64,000 bases of DNA from Zygnema cylindricum (taxonomy: Eukaryota; Streptophyta; Zygnematophyceae; Zygnematales; Zygnemataceae), in NCBI GenBank assembly GCA_037447655.1, contig JBBHKE010002926.1:56519-120518 (forward strand), given 5' to 3'. The position numbers and the translations under genes were made by a program. Shown here in pieces: positions 53,270-64,000 of this stretch; within the stretch, counting starts at the first letter, position 1; the number at the start of each line of letters is the position of its first letter. A model generated the notes under the pieces. That model saw only the letters and a list, made by a program, of their open reading frames with translations. It did not search any database and was not told the DNA's origin.

Positions 53270-56200
53270 TTACAGCCCTACCCAGTAGGACCTTCCGTTA
53301 GGGTTGTGAACGGGTGACGTCGCGGGAGCCGTCACTCCCCACTCGTACCATACCTGTCACAAAACGACAATAACAAAAAAGACAAAATCAGAAAAGACAA
53401 TAAAAAAGAAAAAATCAGAAAACACAAAAAAATAAAAAAGACAAAAAACAAAAAATAAGACAAACTCAGGGGGAGGTAAGAAAGAGGAGGAGAGAGAGGG
53501 AGAGGTAAGAAATTCCCACCTTATTGGCTCCCACACATCGCCAAAAATGGCACTCTATACTGGATCCTGCCGGTACATAAAGGGGGTGTCTGAGGGGGAA
53601 AAAGATAGGAAACCTAAAAACATATAAAACGAAAAAAAAACGGAAAAACCGGAAATGAAAAAACAGATTAAATAAAAAAACTGAAAGAAACAACAAAACC
53701 GGAAATGAAAAAACCGGAAACGACAAAAACCGGAAATTAAAGAACATATAAAACGAAAAAACCGGAAACTAAAAGACGTATAAAATGATAAAACCAGAAA
53801 TGACAAAACATAAAAAGGAAAAAAAATACAATGACTAAACATAAATAACCAGCTAACAAACCGGCTAAACATATTGGGCGGTAAGAAGAAAGTTATTACT
53901 CCCTAATGTTTTAAGTTTTCTTATGAAACTTTTTAGGTTTTTTTGTGGGTTTTTTTTAGGTTTTTTCCAGGTTTTTTTAGGGTTTTTTAGGGTTTTTAGG
54001 TCACAAACCAGCTGAACATATTTGGGGTCGCGGAGGAAGGTTCAATTCCCAAATGTATATCTCCATATAAAACAGCGTCAAAATAACCTCCAAACCCTAA
54101 AAAAAAAGTAAAAACCCCAATTCCCACCCAATAAAAAAGGTTGTTAAAATTGTAAAAGTCTTCTGGTTTTATGTCAAAGAACCTTCTCTCTTCTTTGAAA
54201 AGAGAGAGATTTGGAAAAATTGACGTAACAAACAAAAGTAAATCCATCCACAATAATAGCATAACAGCCACCCTGTCGAACTCGAAATCGATTCGATAAT
54301 TATTTTTTCGCGTTTTTAATACTGAACTTTTAGCGAGATTAGAGAACTTTTAGAGACATTTTGAGGCCTTTTTTCGAGATTTTCTTCGAGATTTTTAATG
54401 AAATTTTAAGAGATTTGAACTTCACATAGTATTGCAATACTATTCACGAAAAGAAAAAGTTCAAAGATTTCGATTGGATTTCGATTTCGATTGTCATTGT
54501 ACGGCAACTTGACATGTGTCTTTCAAATTTTTCAAATTCTGTCTCCAAAATTTATTAAAAAAGTTCAGCTCAATTACACCCTATTTATACAGGGTGTATA
54601 TTTTTAGTCCCATTTACTGTCCCATTCATAACAATCATAATCGGGAAACAATGAATAGAATTTAATGAATGCGTTTAAGAATTTTGGATGAAAAAATTTA
54701 AAAACTGACACAAAAATACCTAAGATTGTGAACAAACCCTCGATTTTAGCCTCATAGAAACCTAACCTTACTAGTGGTTTTTACAGAAGTTAGCTCCATC
54801 TATTTTTTGTTTTTTTAGTATAAAACATGAAGTCTAATTAACAGTTTTTTAAGGAACTAACTATGTATGTTCGATACAAAAAAAAGAATAAAAACGGAGA
54901 GCGTTTAATTTTATAATATTGTTCCAACACAACTCAAAACTTGAAAAAACAACACCAATAAAAACAACTCTATACCAATTGAAAAATTTCGCAACACTCT
55001 TATGAAACAGAGTTGATTGCTAGAACATAACTGTAGACACAACTGCGGATATAACTGTTTCCGTAATACATCTAACTCCAAAGCAACAAAATGATAGAGA
55101 CACATTGTCACATGACCCATAGAGATATAAAGAGAGATAAAAGCTTTCCATCATCTTTTTGCTCCCCTTCAAGGAAGGGCGAGGGAGAGGGAGAGGGAGA
55201 GGGCGAGGGAGAGGGAGACGGAGAGAAATTGAACTTTAGGGAGATAAATAGAATAACATTTAGAGTGGAGGGAAGGTTTCCCCTCACCATGAACCATGGC
55301 TGACCCGGTGTCGGGGTTAAGTTCAAACTCCAATCGAGTGTATCTTCGGTTGTCGATCTTTTCTGACCAATTAGGATGCTCGAAAAAAAACACCTATATT
55401 GGAAAACAGAAGAAGAAGAAGACGTTTCGGAAGCTTAATTCTGAAGCTTTTTAAAAGATGTATTTTAAAAACACATAATTTACATGTACCGATGAGAAGA
55501 AAAGGACGAGAAGAAGACAAGAAGACAAGAAAGACAAGAAAATGAGAAGACAAGAAGACAAAAATACAAAAAAAAAGACACAAAGACAAGAAAGACAAGA
55601 CAGACAAGGAGACAAGAATACAAGAAAGACAAGAAAGACAAGGAAGACAAGACAAACAAGAAACACATAAAAGACAAGACTACAATAACAAGAAAAAACG
55701 CAACAATGTGAACGACAAAATACTTAAAAACACGAGAATTTGAAGAATTATGGATTCCTTACAGGTTGAGGAGGCGCTAATTTTGCGATACTGTGGAGTT
55801 TGACCACATAGGCTGTCTCAAAGTGGGCCAAATCATTGTAGGCTTTAACCTGTCAAATTGTATGTTAAAAAAAGAAAAAGAAAAAACCTATGGTAAGCAA
55901 TTGTTTATTAGCAAAGTATTTGCACAATACATAATTCGTATACTTAAGTGTGGTATATGTAATTTTGATTTATATACGTTAACAACTTGGTATATTTAGT
56001 TTGATTTACGTAATTCAATAGTGTGGCATAGTTAGTTTGCTATTTTGTATTTCTCACGTACATTAATGCACATTAATATTGAGGCATATTTAATTTGATA
56101 TTGAAAAATTAACTATTTATCTCAAGAAAATGCTTACATCATTATGGAGTTTCGAGGCTGTAATCGGACCTACAAAACTTTGGTACCTGAGATACAAAAC

Positions 56201-59200
56201 CGACAAAAGAAACAAAAAAAAAAAAATTGAATCGGTTTTTCATAAACAAGAATAAACGATACTTTGGCAAAAAAACAACATACGCGTTTCCATCGGTGTC
56301 ATACAAACCGAATGGGAAAATTTTCAATCAAGTTCCTGCTTTGTCTTATTGGAAGCATTAAGATATGCAAATAAAATCTTACACATTCTTCTATGTACTG
56401 AATTCAAGACTCGGTCAATACAATTTTACAAAAGCTGTAAAAGGTAGTACTTTTGAACTGCAAATCTTCACTGTCCATCGCAAAACAAACATGACCAAAC
56501 AAGCAATTAAACACACATAGTAAGAAAGAGACAAACAACCAACCAAACAAAAAAAACTACCAAAACAAACAAACCAAAACAAACAAACCAAAACAAAACA
56601 AAACCAAAACAAAACAGACCAAAATAAACCAACCAAACAAAACAAACAAACAAAAGTGATTCCACAAACTTACGACCGAGGAATGGAAATTCCGTCGGGC
56701 TTCAAGAAGCGTTGGGCTCCATCCAAACATTCGGGTGAAAGTTCATTATCTCCAAACGACCCAAGGAGCTCACTAACCTGTTATATACAAAAACAAAGTG
56801 CCCCATTATATAAAGAAATAGTGCCCCATTATGTAAAGAAATAGTGCCCCATTATACAAAGAAATAGTGCCCCATTTTCCTAATTTCTTAACTTTTTTGT
56901 TTTATTTTCTTACTTTCTTAACTGAGTACTAATGGAGATAAGATAGCTTCTTAAGTTTTATAGCTTAAGTTTTTGAGATTCAAATTTACATGTACATTTA
57001 GAGTTTTCTTCCAGTTAATGTGAAATGCTACTTAAAAGTTTTTTGCTTGTATCCAAAAGAGACTGACATTTGCCCCCGAATAAAAAAGAAAATGGAATGT
57101 GGATTTTCCTTAAATTCTGGACTTTGTGAGGAGAAAAAAGAGGGATGAGTTTAAATAAAACAATAATAATTTCAAAATTTAACAGTATTAGATGCTCTTT
57201 CAATGCAGAGACAAGAACTCAATAAAAGTTTTCAAAATAAGAAAAAAAAGAGAAACAAACAACAACGAAAAAATGGGAAGAAAAGAAGCCCACAACAGAA
57301 TCCCAATATGTCAAAACTAGAAAACTGACAACAAGTAACAAATGAAGAAACAAGGAAAGGTAAAAAAAATACCAAAATATCTGCCTTTACAGGTGCATCC
57401 CAGTTTCTCATATCTGAAGATACAATAGTGACTAAGTCTTTCCAACCCTCGATCGCTATTAGATTCTGTACCCATCCCACATTTTTGGATAAAAAAAAAA
57501 AAAAACATTTACCATTCACATTAATATCCTCATCTTCTTTCAAATTTGACTTTTGGTCGTCCTCCCACAATGTTTCCCAACATTATTAGTGTAATGACCA
57601 GTGTTTAATAAAACTGTCTTTTCGATGGATGTATAAGACGAATAAGGAGAATCTTGCGGTACAGTACATTAATTAATTTGTTTAACTAAACAAAAAGTAA
57701 CAACAACTGACAGAATTTACCTTCCTTTTGTGGGCAATCGTACAATTTCACAAGTAATAAAAAAAATACTCAAGTTTAACTTACAAAACTAAAGTAAGGA
57801 AATAGATAGTGTAATTTCCCTATCAGCAGATACTTGAAATATTAAAAAAAAAAGACACCTTACATGAAGTGTCACAACAGCATTAGGGTTTTTCTCCACA
57901 GCAAAAACACGAAGCTTCCTCCCAGCTTCCTGTGCCGCCTGCAATCCTCCCAACAAATCGAGAAAAAAAAAATGGTCCAAAATGGTAAATGAGCATTTCC
58001 AGGATATTTAGGTTTTGCATAGTAAAAACAGTTTGCTAAACCTAAACCAAAAAAGTAAAAAACCCTAAAAAACTCTCAAAAACACCCTCAACCCTACACA
58101 AACCTTAAAGACCCTAAAAATCAGAAAACCTGAAAACATTGAAAACCCTAAAAACCCTAAAAAACGCTCTCAGCTTTATCAACACCGTAGTCGATAGCAG
58201 TCGACAAACCAGTGAAAACATCACATTAGTAAACCCTGAGACCCTACAAAAACCCTAGAGACCATAAAAACCCTAGAGACCATAAAAACCCTAGAGACCC
58301 TAAAAACCCTAAAACCTGTAAACCCTAAAAAACCCTAAAAAACCCTAAAAACCACCCTTAGCTTAATCAACACCGTAATCAATAACAGTCGACAAACCAG
58401 TGAAAACATCACATTAGTAAACGCTGAAAAGCCTACAAGAACCCTAAGACCCTAACAACCCTAAAACCTGAAAACCCTAAAAAACCCCAATAACACAAAA
58501 ACCCTAAAAAACTCTAAAAAACCCTAAACACCACCCTCAGCTTCATCAACACTGTAATTGATAACAGTCAACAAACCAGTGAAAACATCACATTAGTAAA
58601 CCCTGAAAAGCCTACAAGAACCCTAAGACCCTAAAAAACATAAAAAAACCTAAAAACCACCCTCAGCTTAATCAACACCGTAATCGATAACAGTCAACAA
58701 ACCAGTGAAAACATCACATTAGTAAACCCTGAAAATCCTATAAAAACACTAAAGACCCTTAAAACCCTAAAACCTGAAAACTCTAAAACCTGAAAACCCT
58801 AAAATACCATAGAAAACCCTAAAAAACCCTTTAAACCACCCTCAGCTTTATCAACACCGTAATAGATAACAGCCGACAAACCAGTGAAAACATCACATTA
58901 GTAAACCCTGAAAACCCTACAAGAACCCTAGAGACCATAAAAACCCTAAAACCTGAAAACCCTAAAAAACCCTAAAAACCACCCCCAACTATATCAACAC
59001 CGTCATTAATAACAGTCGACAAACCAGTGAAAACATCACATTAGTAAACCCTGAAAATCCTATAAAAACCCTAGAGACCCTAAACCTGAAAACCCTGAAA
59101 AACCCTAAAAAACCCTAAAAAACCCTAAAAACCATCCTCAGCTTTATCAACACCGTAATAAATAACAGTCGGCAAACCCGTGAAAACATCACATTAATAA

Positions 59201-62154
59201 ACCCTAAAAACCTACAAGAACCCTAAAGAACCTAAAAGCCCTAAAACCTGAAAACCCTAAAAAACCTCTAAAAAACCCTAATAACCCCTAAAAAACCCTC
59301 AAAAACCCTAAAACACACCCTCATCATTATCAACACCGTAATCGATAACAGTCGACAAACCAGTGAAAACTTCACATTAGTACACCCTGAAAAACCCTGA
59401 CAATCCCTAAACCCTAAAAAACCCTAAATAACCCACGACCAGATGAACCCTGTTTCTTTAGGGCCAGAAAAGGTACCTGCAAAGAGGCTCGGACCAATGG
59501 CCCTCTTCCTGCACCGACCACCATTAAAACCTGCAAAGGACAAAAAGACATGGTTCTGTAAATATTTCTGTCGTTGTAAAGTACGGAAAACGGAAAACTG
59601 AGTGCGGAAAACTGTGTCTATACTGAAGTAGTTTGTGCGCATTATACGAGTGTTGAACCCTTTAAAGTGGATGTTTTTGTCAGTATAATTTACAAAAAAA
59701 AAAAAAATTATGGCCTGATTTTTCGCATTTTAGAATGATGAAATATATCATTTGGTATGTGGAGCTTTAGTTATCACATTGAAAGAATACATTTCGCAAT
59801 TTTAGGTAATTTATAGATTGAAGGATTCACTTGCAAGTTGAGGAGAGAATCGTCAAAGGAACTCGAAGACAAATCAAAACAAAAAACAGCCACCAACAAT
59901 ATGAAGAAAAACAATCAAAAAATGCAGTAAAAACGCCCGGTGGAAGGAAAGATACAGTTACAACCAGTTTAAAGCATTTACAGACCCTCTAATAAACTCA
60001 TTTAAAAAAAATCTATCTCACCAATAAACTAATCCCAAACTATAGTTATTATATGATTTTTTTTAAAGAGAGAGATGTTTTACAATTGTCGTCGAATCCG
60101 CTTCAGCATCCGTCACACGATCTAATAAAGCTGAGTGGACCGCCTTTTGATACTGCAAAACTCCTCCCCAAATTCTCCCCAATTATGGCAATTAACGTTT
60201 ATTTTTCCGGTTGAAAAAAGGCCCGGATTAAAGTAAAAAAAATGTCTTTTCATCAGTCCAAAAAAGGCTCCAATTATGGCAATAGATGTCTTTTCTTCAG
60301 TTCCAAAAAATGGCTCCAATTATGGTAATAAATGTCTTTTCATAAGTCCAAAAAAATATCCAATAAAGGCAATAAATGTCTATTCGTCAGTCCAATCTAA
60401 AAGAATTTCTTCAACAGAACTTATCGTTTATTAAAAAACAACATTTTCATAAAAACAATATGAACTCCTTTCCATTTACCATTGTCAAGCCCTCCTTCCT
60501 AACACCTTTCTCTATTTTTTTGCCCTTTTAATCACTTCACCTTGCCCTAAATTCACACCTCACAGTCCTCTGGTTTTAAACTGACAAAAAAATGTAAGTT
60601 TCTTTTAGGGTTTTTTTAAGATCTTTCCAGGTTTTTTAAGTTTTTTTAGGATTTTTTAGGGTTTTGTAGATGATTACAATACCTGGCTGTATTTCATGGC
60701 GTCCTTTTCGAAGGTCTCGTAAGTTTGGGCCTCCAAATTGTCCATGAGAGGCTGTCAAAAAAAAGGTGAAGAAAAAAATAAAGGTATTCAAAAACACCTT
60801 TTTTTCTTTTTAAGGGGTTTTTCAGACCCTTAAAAACAGGACAATTTAAAAAAAAAGGAACCTCTAAAAAAGCACATGACTTAGGGCAAAAAAAGGACTC
60901 GGCAATAAAAAAAAACAAGACCATCCAGGACAGTCAGAGGAGAGAGAGAGAGGGAGAGGGGGAGAGGGGGAGAGGGGGAGAGGGGGAGAGGGGGAGAGGG
61001 GGAGAGGGGGAGAGGGGGAGAAGGGGAGAGGGGGGAGAGGGGGGAGAGGGGGGAGAGGAGGAGAGGGGGAGAGGGGGAGAGGGGGAGAGGGGGAGAGGGG
61101 GAGAGGGGGAGAGGGGTATTAAATTAGAAGTCATGACAGCAGAAAATAGATTGGAAATAGTACAGCCTGAAATATAAGTGTTTTTTAATTGATAATAATA
61201 AGAAGACAAAACAGGCTTTAAGTAGGAAAAGGGAAAAAATACTCTGAGAGTGACCTCTCAGAAACTGAAGGAACTTTCCTAACCTGAAGGGTCACTTGAC
61301 CCTTCACTCAAAAGTATCGGTCAAGATTTATAGACAGATCTTTGACCAGATTCAATTCTGACAGTACTTGAAGTACGCAGGTAAAACAGATCTGTCAGGA
61401 TACAAAAACAGATCTGACTGACAGACTGGCAGACTGAATTACCGAAACCCTAGATCCTAGAATTCTAGATTCCGGTATTCTAAAGTGCTACTAGATGTCT
61501 GAATACAGGATACTTCTATCAAAGCCTGATATTTTAACAAGGGGGAGAGGGGGCGAGGGGGCGAGGGGGAGAGGGGGAGAGGGGGCGAGAGGGCGAGGGG
61601 GAGAGGGGGGAGGGGGAGAGGGGGAGAGGGAGGGAGGGAGGGAGGGAGGGAGGGAGGGAGCGAGGGAGAAATATACTTTCCCTTCATGTAAATTAGACCT
61701 ACATAGTATGAGAAACCCCTGGCCCTACCTGGAGAGGAGCTTGCAGAAAATCGCGATATCCTATCTGCCCCCCTCCCACAAAAAGACAAAAAAAAAATCA
61801 AAAAGAGAATCTCGTGCGGACACTGGAGGATAAGGAACTGATTTAAAGGTTTTCTGGGGGGGAGAGAGAGAGGGAGAGAGGGGGAGAGGGAGAGAGAGGG
61901 AGGAGAGAGGGAGAGAGGGGGAGAGAGGGAGAGGCAGAGAGGAGGAGAGGGAGAGAGAGGGAGGCAAAGATTTCCGACGTTCTTGTGGTTCTTATGAGAA
62001 CATAAAAGCTCCTCCATCCCCTACAGAGAATTCCCTCCTACAAAAAACCCGAAGTCTTTAACCCCCCAATTCTCTTAAGACCTCATATAAATAAAAAACA
62101 TACATACATACATATATATATACATATATATACACATATATATATATATATATA

Positions 62155-62196
<42 letters not shown>

Positions 62197-63035
62197 GTAT
62201 ATAAGATATCTTAAGACAATATAATCAAGATATCCTCACAGCCATGCTCCTTTCATATCTTTTTGTCTTTTTCTTGTTTTTCTTTTTAATCACTATCTCG
62301 TGCCTCCGTGGCGTCCTTTCCAAAATCCCTTCCCTACTTATATGTCTAATAATAATATAATATATGCATAATATGTCTGATATGCAGAGATAAAAAAGAT
62401 TGGGCAATTAAACAACTTTAAAAAGGCATTTTTTGCTAAATTGACACCTCCATGCCAAAGAGTAACAGCAATACATATCACATTTTTGAAGCAGTTCGAT
62501 TTGGGGAGGGAGAAGGGGAGAAGTGCTAAGAGGAGAGAGAGAAGGGGAGAGAGAGAGTAGTGGGGGAGAGGGAGGGGATAGAGGCGGGGAGGGAGGGAGA
62601 GGGAGATTCGGAAAATGAAATACTATTTTAAATACTAAGTTAAGAACCTCGAACTGTTCCTGGTCTGTAAGAGGCGGCGAGAGAGGGAGAAGGGGGAGAG
62701 AGAGAGAAGGGGGAGAGAGAGAGAAGGGAGGAGAGGGAGAGGGAGGGAGAGGGAGATTCGGAAAAGAAAATACTACTTTAATTAATATTTTAAATACTAT
62801 TTTAGATACTATTTTCAATAATTAAGTTAAGAATACGAACCTCGAATAGTTCCTGGTCTGTGAGATAAGGCGAGAGAGAGAAGGGGAGAGAGTTTTAAAT
62901 ACTAAATTAAGAATACGAACCTCAAATCGTTCCTGGTCTGTGAGAGGCTCCAGTTTCCGATACAAATGAGAGACGTATTCGAGATAGGGACGGAGAGGAT
63001 GTTTTGGTATCACTCCCTCTGTGGCCCCTGTATCC
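53270..63035 (-). CDS. PRMT5: PRMT5 protein arginine methyltransferase, C-terminal 14 exons (373 aa; N-terminus outside the window)
   Basis: Type II arginine methyltransferase that makes symmetric dimethylarginine on histones and Sm proteins, in nucleus and cytosol. Exons in order: 63035-62921, 61764-61729, 60751-60683, 60152-60084, 59530-59477, 57938-57864, 57465-57373, 56777-56674, 56186-56138, 55849-55763, 55393-55288, 54096-54009, 53613-53520, 53353-53270. All are GT-AG and in phase. Visible motifs: [12 protein letters not shown]; the SAM-binding [35 protein letters not shown]; the double-E loop [19 protein letters not shown]; the beta-barrel with [20 protein letters not shown]; and the end GRSYWVGL. 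Both loop glutamates and the SAM glycines are intact, so it looks functional. Plant PRMT5 is about 640 residues, so roughly 270 N-terminal residues (TIM barrel) lie beyond position 63036. The introns are long and filled with repeats. Confidence 0.95.
53614..54008. repeat. AAACCGGAAATGA repeats in a PRMT5 intron
   Basis: Irregular units of AAACCGGAAATGACAAAA with ACATATAAAACGAAAAA over about 53620-53800. A T-rich GGTTTTTTTAGGG run (53937-54000) lies next to the donor of the preceding exon. Confidence 0.7.
55170..55222. repeat. GAGGGAGAGGGA microsatellite
   Basis: Short (GAGGGA)n tract in the PRMT5 intron between the exons at 55288 and 54096. It is pyrimidine-rich on the transcribed strand. 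Confidence 0.8.
55494..55680. repeat. AAGACAAGAAGACAAG minisatellite
   Basis: Purine-rich AAGACAAGA units over about 190 bp in a PRMT5 intron, similar in composition to the array at 20245-20712. Minus-strand frames rich in Ser/Leu/Phe/Cys are artefacts. Confidence 0.8.
56797..56880. repeat. AGTGCCCCATTATATAAAGAAAT tandem repeat (x4)
   Basis: Four near-identical 23-bp units start 20 bp from the acceptor of the double-E-loop exon (56674-56777). On the transcribed strand they fall in the branch-point region. Confidence 0.85.
58016..59440. repeat. Telomere-like CCCTAAAA minisatellite in a PRMT5 intron
   Basis: About 1.4 kb in which AACCCTAAAA/AACCCTAAAAA runs alternate with a conserved segment (AACACCGTAATCGATAACAG, then GACAAACCAGTGAAAACATC, ACATTAGTAAACCCTG). 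The segment occurs eight times (about 58203, 58391, 58569, 58696, 58875, 59018, 59171, 59353), so units are about 128-188 bp. The CCCTAAA core is the plant telomere unit CCCTAAA with extra A's. Confidence 0.9.
60178..60395. repeat. Roughly 57-bp tandem repeat in a PRMT5 intron
   Basis: Three to four imperfect copies of CCAATTATGGCAATAAATGTC, TTTTCATCAGTCCAAAAAA, GGCT. Confidence 0.75.
60940..61113. repeat. GAGAGGGG microsatellite
   Basis: (GGGGGAGA)n over about 170 bp, a long pyrimidine tract on the PRMT5 transcript strand. Related tracts lie at 61541-61670, 61858-61965, 62508-62610 and 62685-62758. Confidence 0.9.
61114..61545 (+). repeat. Dispersed repeat R, copy 2
   Basis: Matches the flanks of 19979-20835 (CTTTCCTAACCTGAAGGGTC, GATTTATAGACAGATCTTTG, GATTCCGGTATTCTAAA, ACTTCTATCAAAGCCT). 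It has only about 60 bp (ACAGATCTGACTGACAGACTGGCAG) where copy 1 has a 470-bp array. It is antisense to PRMT5 and bounded by GAGGGG microsatellites on both sides. Confidence 0.75.
62098..62200. repeat. TA microsatellite
   Basis: (TA)n interrupted by CATACATACA, TACACA and TGTA in a PRMT5 intron. Confidence 0.9.
62608..62920 (-). repeat. Duplicated PRMT5 exon tail and splice donor
   Basis: The last 25 or so bases of the exon at 62921-63035, with its splice donor and following intron, recur at 62841-62865 and 62648-62674. On the minus strand they read CAGACCAGGAACAGTTCGAG-GTTC and close variants. Both copies lie downstream of the real exon within the next intron and lack its 5' part. Each is attached to AAGTTAAGAATACGAACCTC and a GAGAGGGAGAAGG tract, so the duplicated unit is exon tail plus intron start. 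Confidence 0.88.
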
Positions 63036-63963
63036 CTCCAAATAAAAATAAATAAATAAATAAACACATATTCCGTTTGTTTTAATTGTTCTCTAAAAAT
63101 TTATTTTATGGTGTTAAGGAAAAGGAAGCGGTCACACATCAAATTATGGTTTTTGGGATTGTTGGGATTGTTGGAGTAATTGGGAATTTTTTTGGGGTTT
63201 TTCGGGTTCTTGGGTTTTTTGGGTATTTTGGGTTTTTTGGGTTTTTCGGGTTTTTTGGGTTATTGGGGTTTTTCGGGTTTTTGGAGTTTTTGGGTATTTC
63301 GGGTTTTTGGAGTTTTTGGGTATTTCGGGTTTTTGGAGTTTTTGGGTATTTCGGGGTTTTGATGGACCTGATAATTGGGTTATTAGGAAGTAAACAAGGC
63401 TCTTTCATTAAATTTTAAGTTTATTGCAGTAAAAACACAAAGGAAAAAAAATTAACAGCCAATATTTCAAAGGCAGAGAGGCTAACTGACAAAATATAAA
63501 AAAAAGGAAAAAAGCAAAACAGAAAACAGAAAAATTGGTTGATGGACAGTCACCGGCTGAACTACGTTGTGTATAAAAACCCTAGAAAACCGTAAAAAAC
63601 AGTAAAAAATTATAAAAAACAGTAAAAAACCATGACCACCGCAAAAAATTGTAAAAAAACCCGAAAAAACTAAAAAAAAAAACCATTAGAGTAAAAAAAA
63701 TTATTACCATGCAGTTTATATTAGTGTTGTTATTCCTCATTCAGGAGGAGAGAATGCCGTGAGTAATTTTGGACCATTTAAAAAAGCAGCGTTAAGAAAA
63801 AAATGAATACTGTTATAGCAACTATTTTGCAGTCAGGGGCCAAAAAAAAAAAAAAAATGGCACCGAAATAGTGATATTACCACTAATAGTGTTTCACGGT
63901 GTACCATGAATCCAGGTAATTAAAAACTGTCGGTCAACTTAAGACACAAAGGACAAAAAAACC

Positions 63964-63994
<31 letters not shown>

Positions 63995-64000
63995 AAAAAA
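63036..64000. other. PRMT5 upstream intron; GT-rich tract; A-rich window end
   Basis: Presumably the intron before the first visible PRMT5 exon. At 63180-63360 the plus strand is an array of GGGTTTTTTGGG/GGGTTTTTCGGG words. A lone MITE end (CACTAATAGTGTTTCACGGTGTAC) lies near 63880-63904. The last 30 or so bases are nearly pure A. No further PRMT5 exon was found here. Confidence 0.5.

Noticed and set aside
55371-55677. Overlapping minus-strand frames with hydrophobic composition
   Set aside because: They lie in a PRMT5 intron over the AAGACAAG minisatellite; the real coding exon there is 55288-55393 in one frame only.
58016-59440. A true telomere or chromosome end
   Set aside because: Units are irregular, contain long non-telomeric segments and lie inside an intron with PRMT5 exons on both sides.
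60934-62818. Pro/Ser/Leu-rich minus-strand frames
   Set aside because: Translated GAGAGGGG tracts in PRMT5 introns. The true exon in this interval is only 36 bp (61729-61764).
63970-64000. Poly-A at the window end as a retroposon tail
   Set aside because: No retroposon body precedes it; A-rich intron DNA or the end of an assembled contig is as likely and cannot be told apart here.

Overview
This is eukaryotic nuclear DNA, AT-rich and dominated by transposons and simple repeats. It most likely comes from a green plant of the streptophyte line, either a charophyte alga with a large repeat-filled genome or an early-diverging land plant. The evidence is two Ty1/copia retrotransposons, a plant-type KORRIGAN-like GH9 enzyme with an N-terminal membrane anchor, and a PRMT5 whose 14 visible exons read like the plant protein. 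I cannot fix the species from sequence alone.

Layout. 0-4.5 kb: a decayed copia element (copia-1) with a 3' LTR and an inverted LTR-like copy at its 5' side. 5.2-6.6 kb: an AT-rich minisatellite. 6.6-12.6 kb: a second, nearly full-length but broken copia element (copia-2), with an antisense copy of the copia-1 LTR inside its protease-integrase interval. 14.9-17.8 kb: a nest of small inverted-repeat elements. 19-25.7 kb: an eight-exon plus-strand gene that looks like a GDP-fucose O-fucosyltransferase. 28.6-37.2 kb: mostly nested non-autonomous DNA transposons and a 3-kb AT-rich array. 37.6-40.6 kb: a hAT transposon with an intact 688-codon transposase ORF. 42.4-48.1 kb: a clean eight-exon minus-strand GH9 gene. 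50.0-50.5 kb: a hAT deletion derivative with a perfect 8-bp target duplication. 53.3-63.0 kb: the C-terminal 373 codons of PRMT5 on the minus strand, with repeats filling its introns; the N-terminal exons lie beyond the window.

Three host genes are supported: the O-fucosyltransferase-like gene, the GH9/KORRIGAN gene and PRMT5. I built the gene models by hand; every splice junction follows GT-AG and every reading phase closes. The three are functionally unrelated (secretory-pathway glycosylation, cell-wall glucan processing, histone/spliceosome arginine methylation) and look like ordinary neighbours in repeat-rich DNA.

Most striking are: (i) a GH9 protein in which the near-invariant Asp-Ala-Gly-Asp catalytic motif reads Asp-Gly-Gly-Gly; (ii) nested mobile elements whose unoccupied target sites are preserved elsewhere in the window, which identify a TA-duplicating MITE family, a TTA/TAA-duplicating Harbinger-like family and an 8-bp-duplicating hAT family; and (iii) a telomere-like CCCTAAA-containing minisatellite inside a PRMT5 intron.
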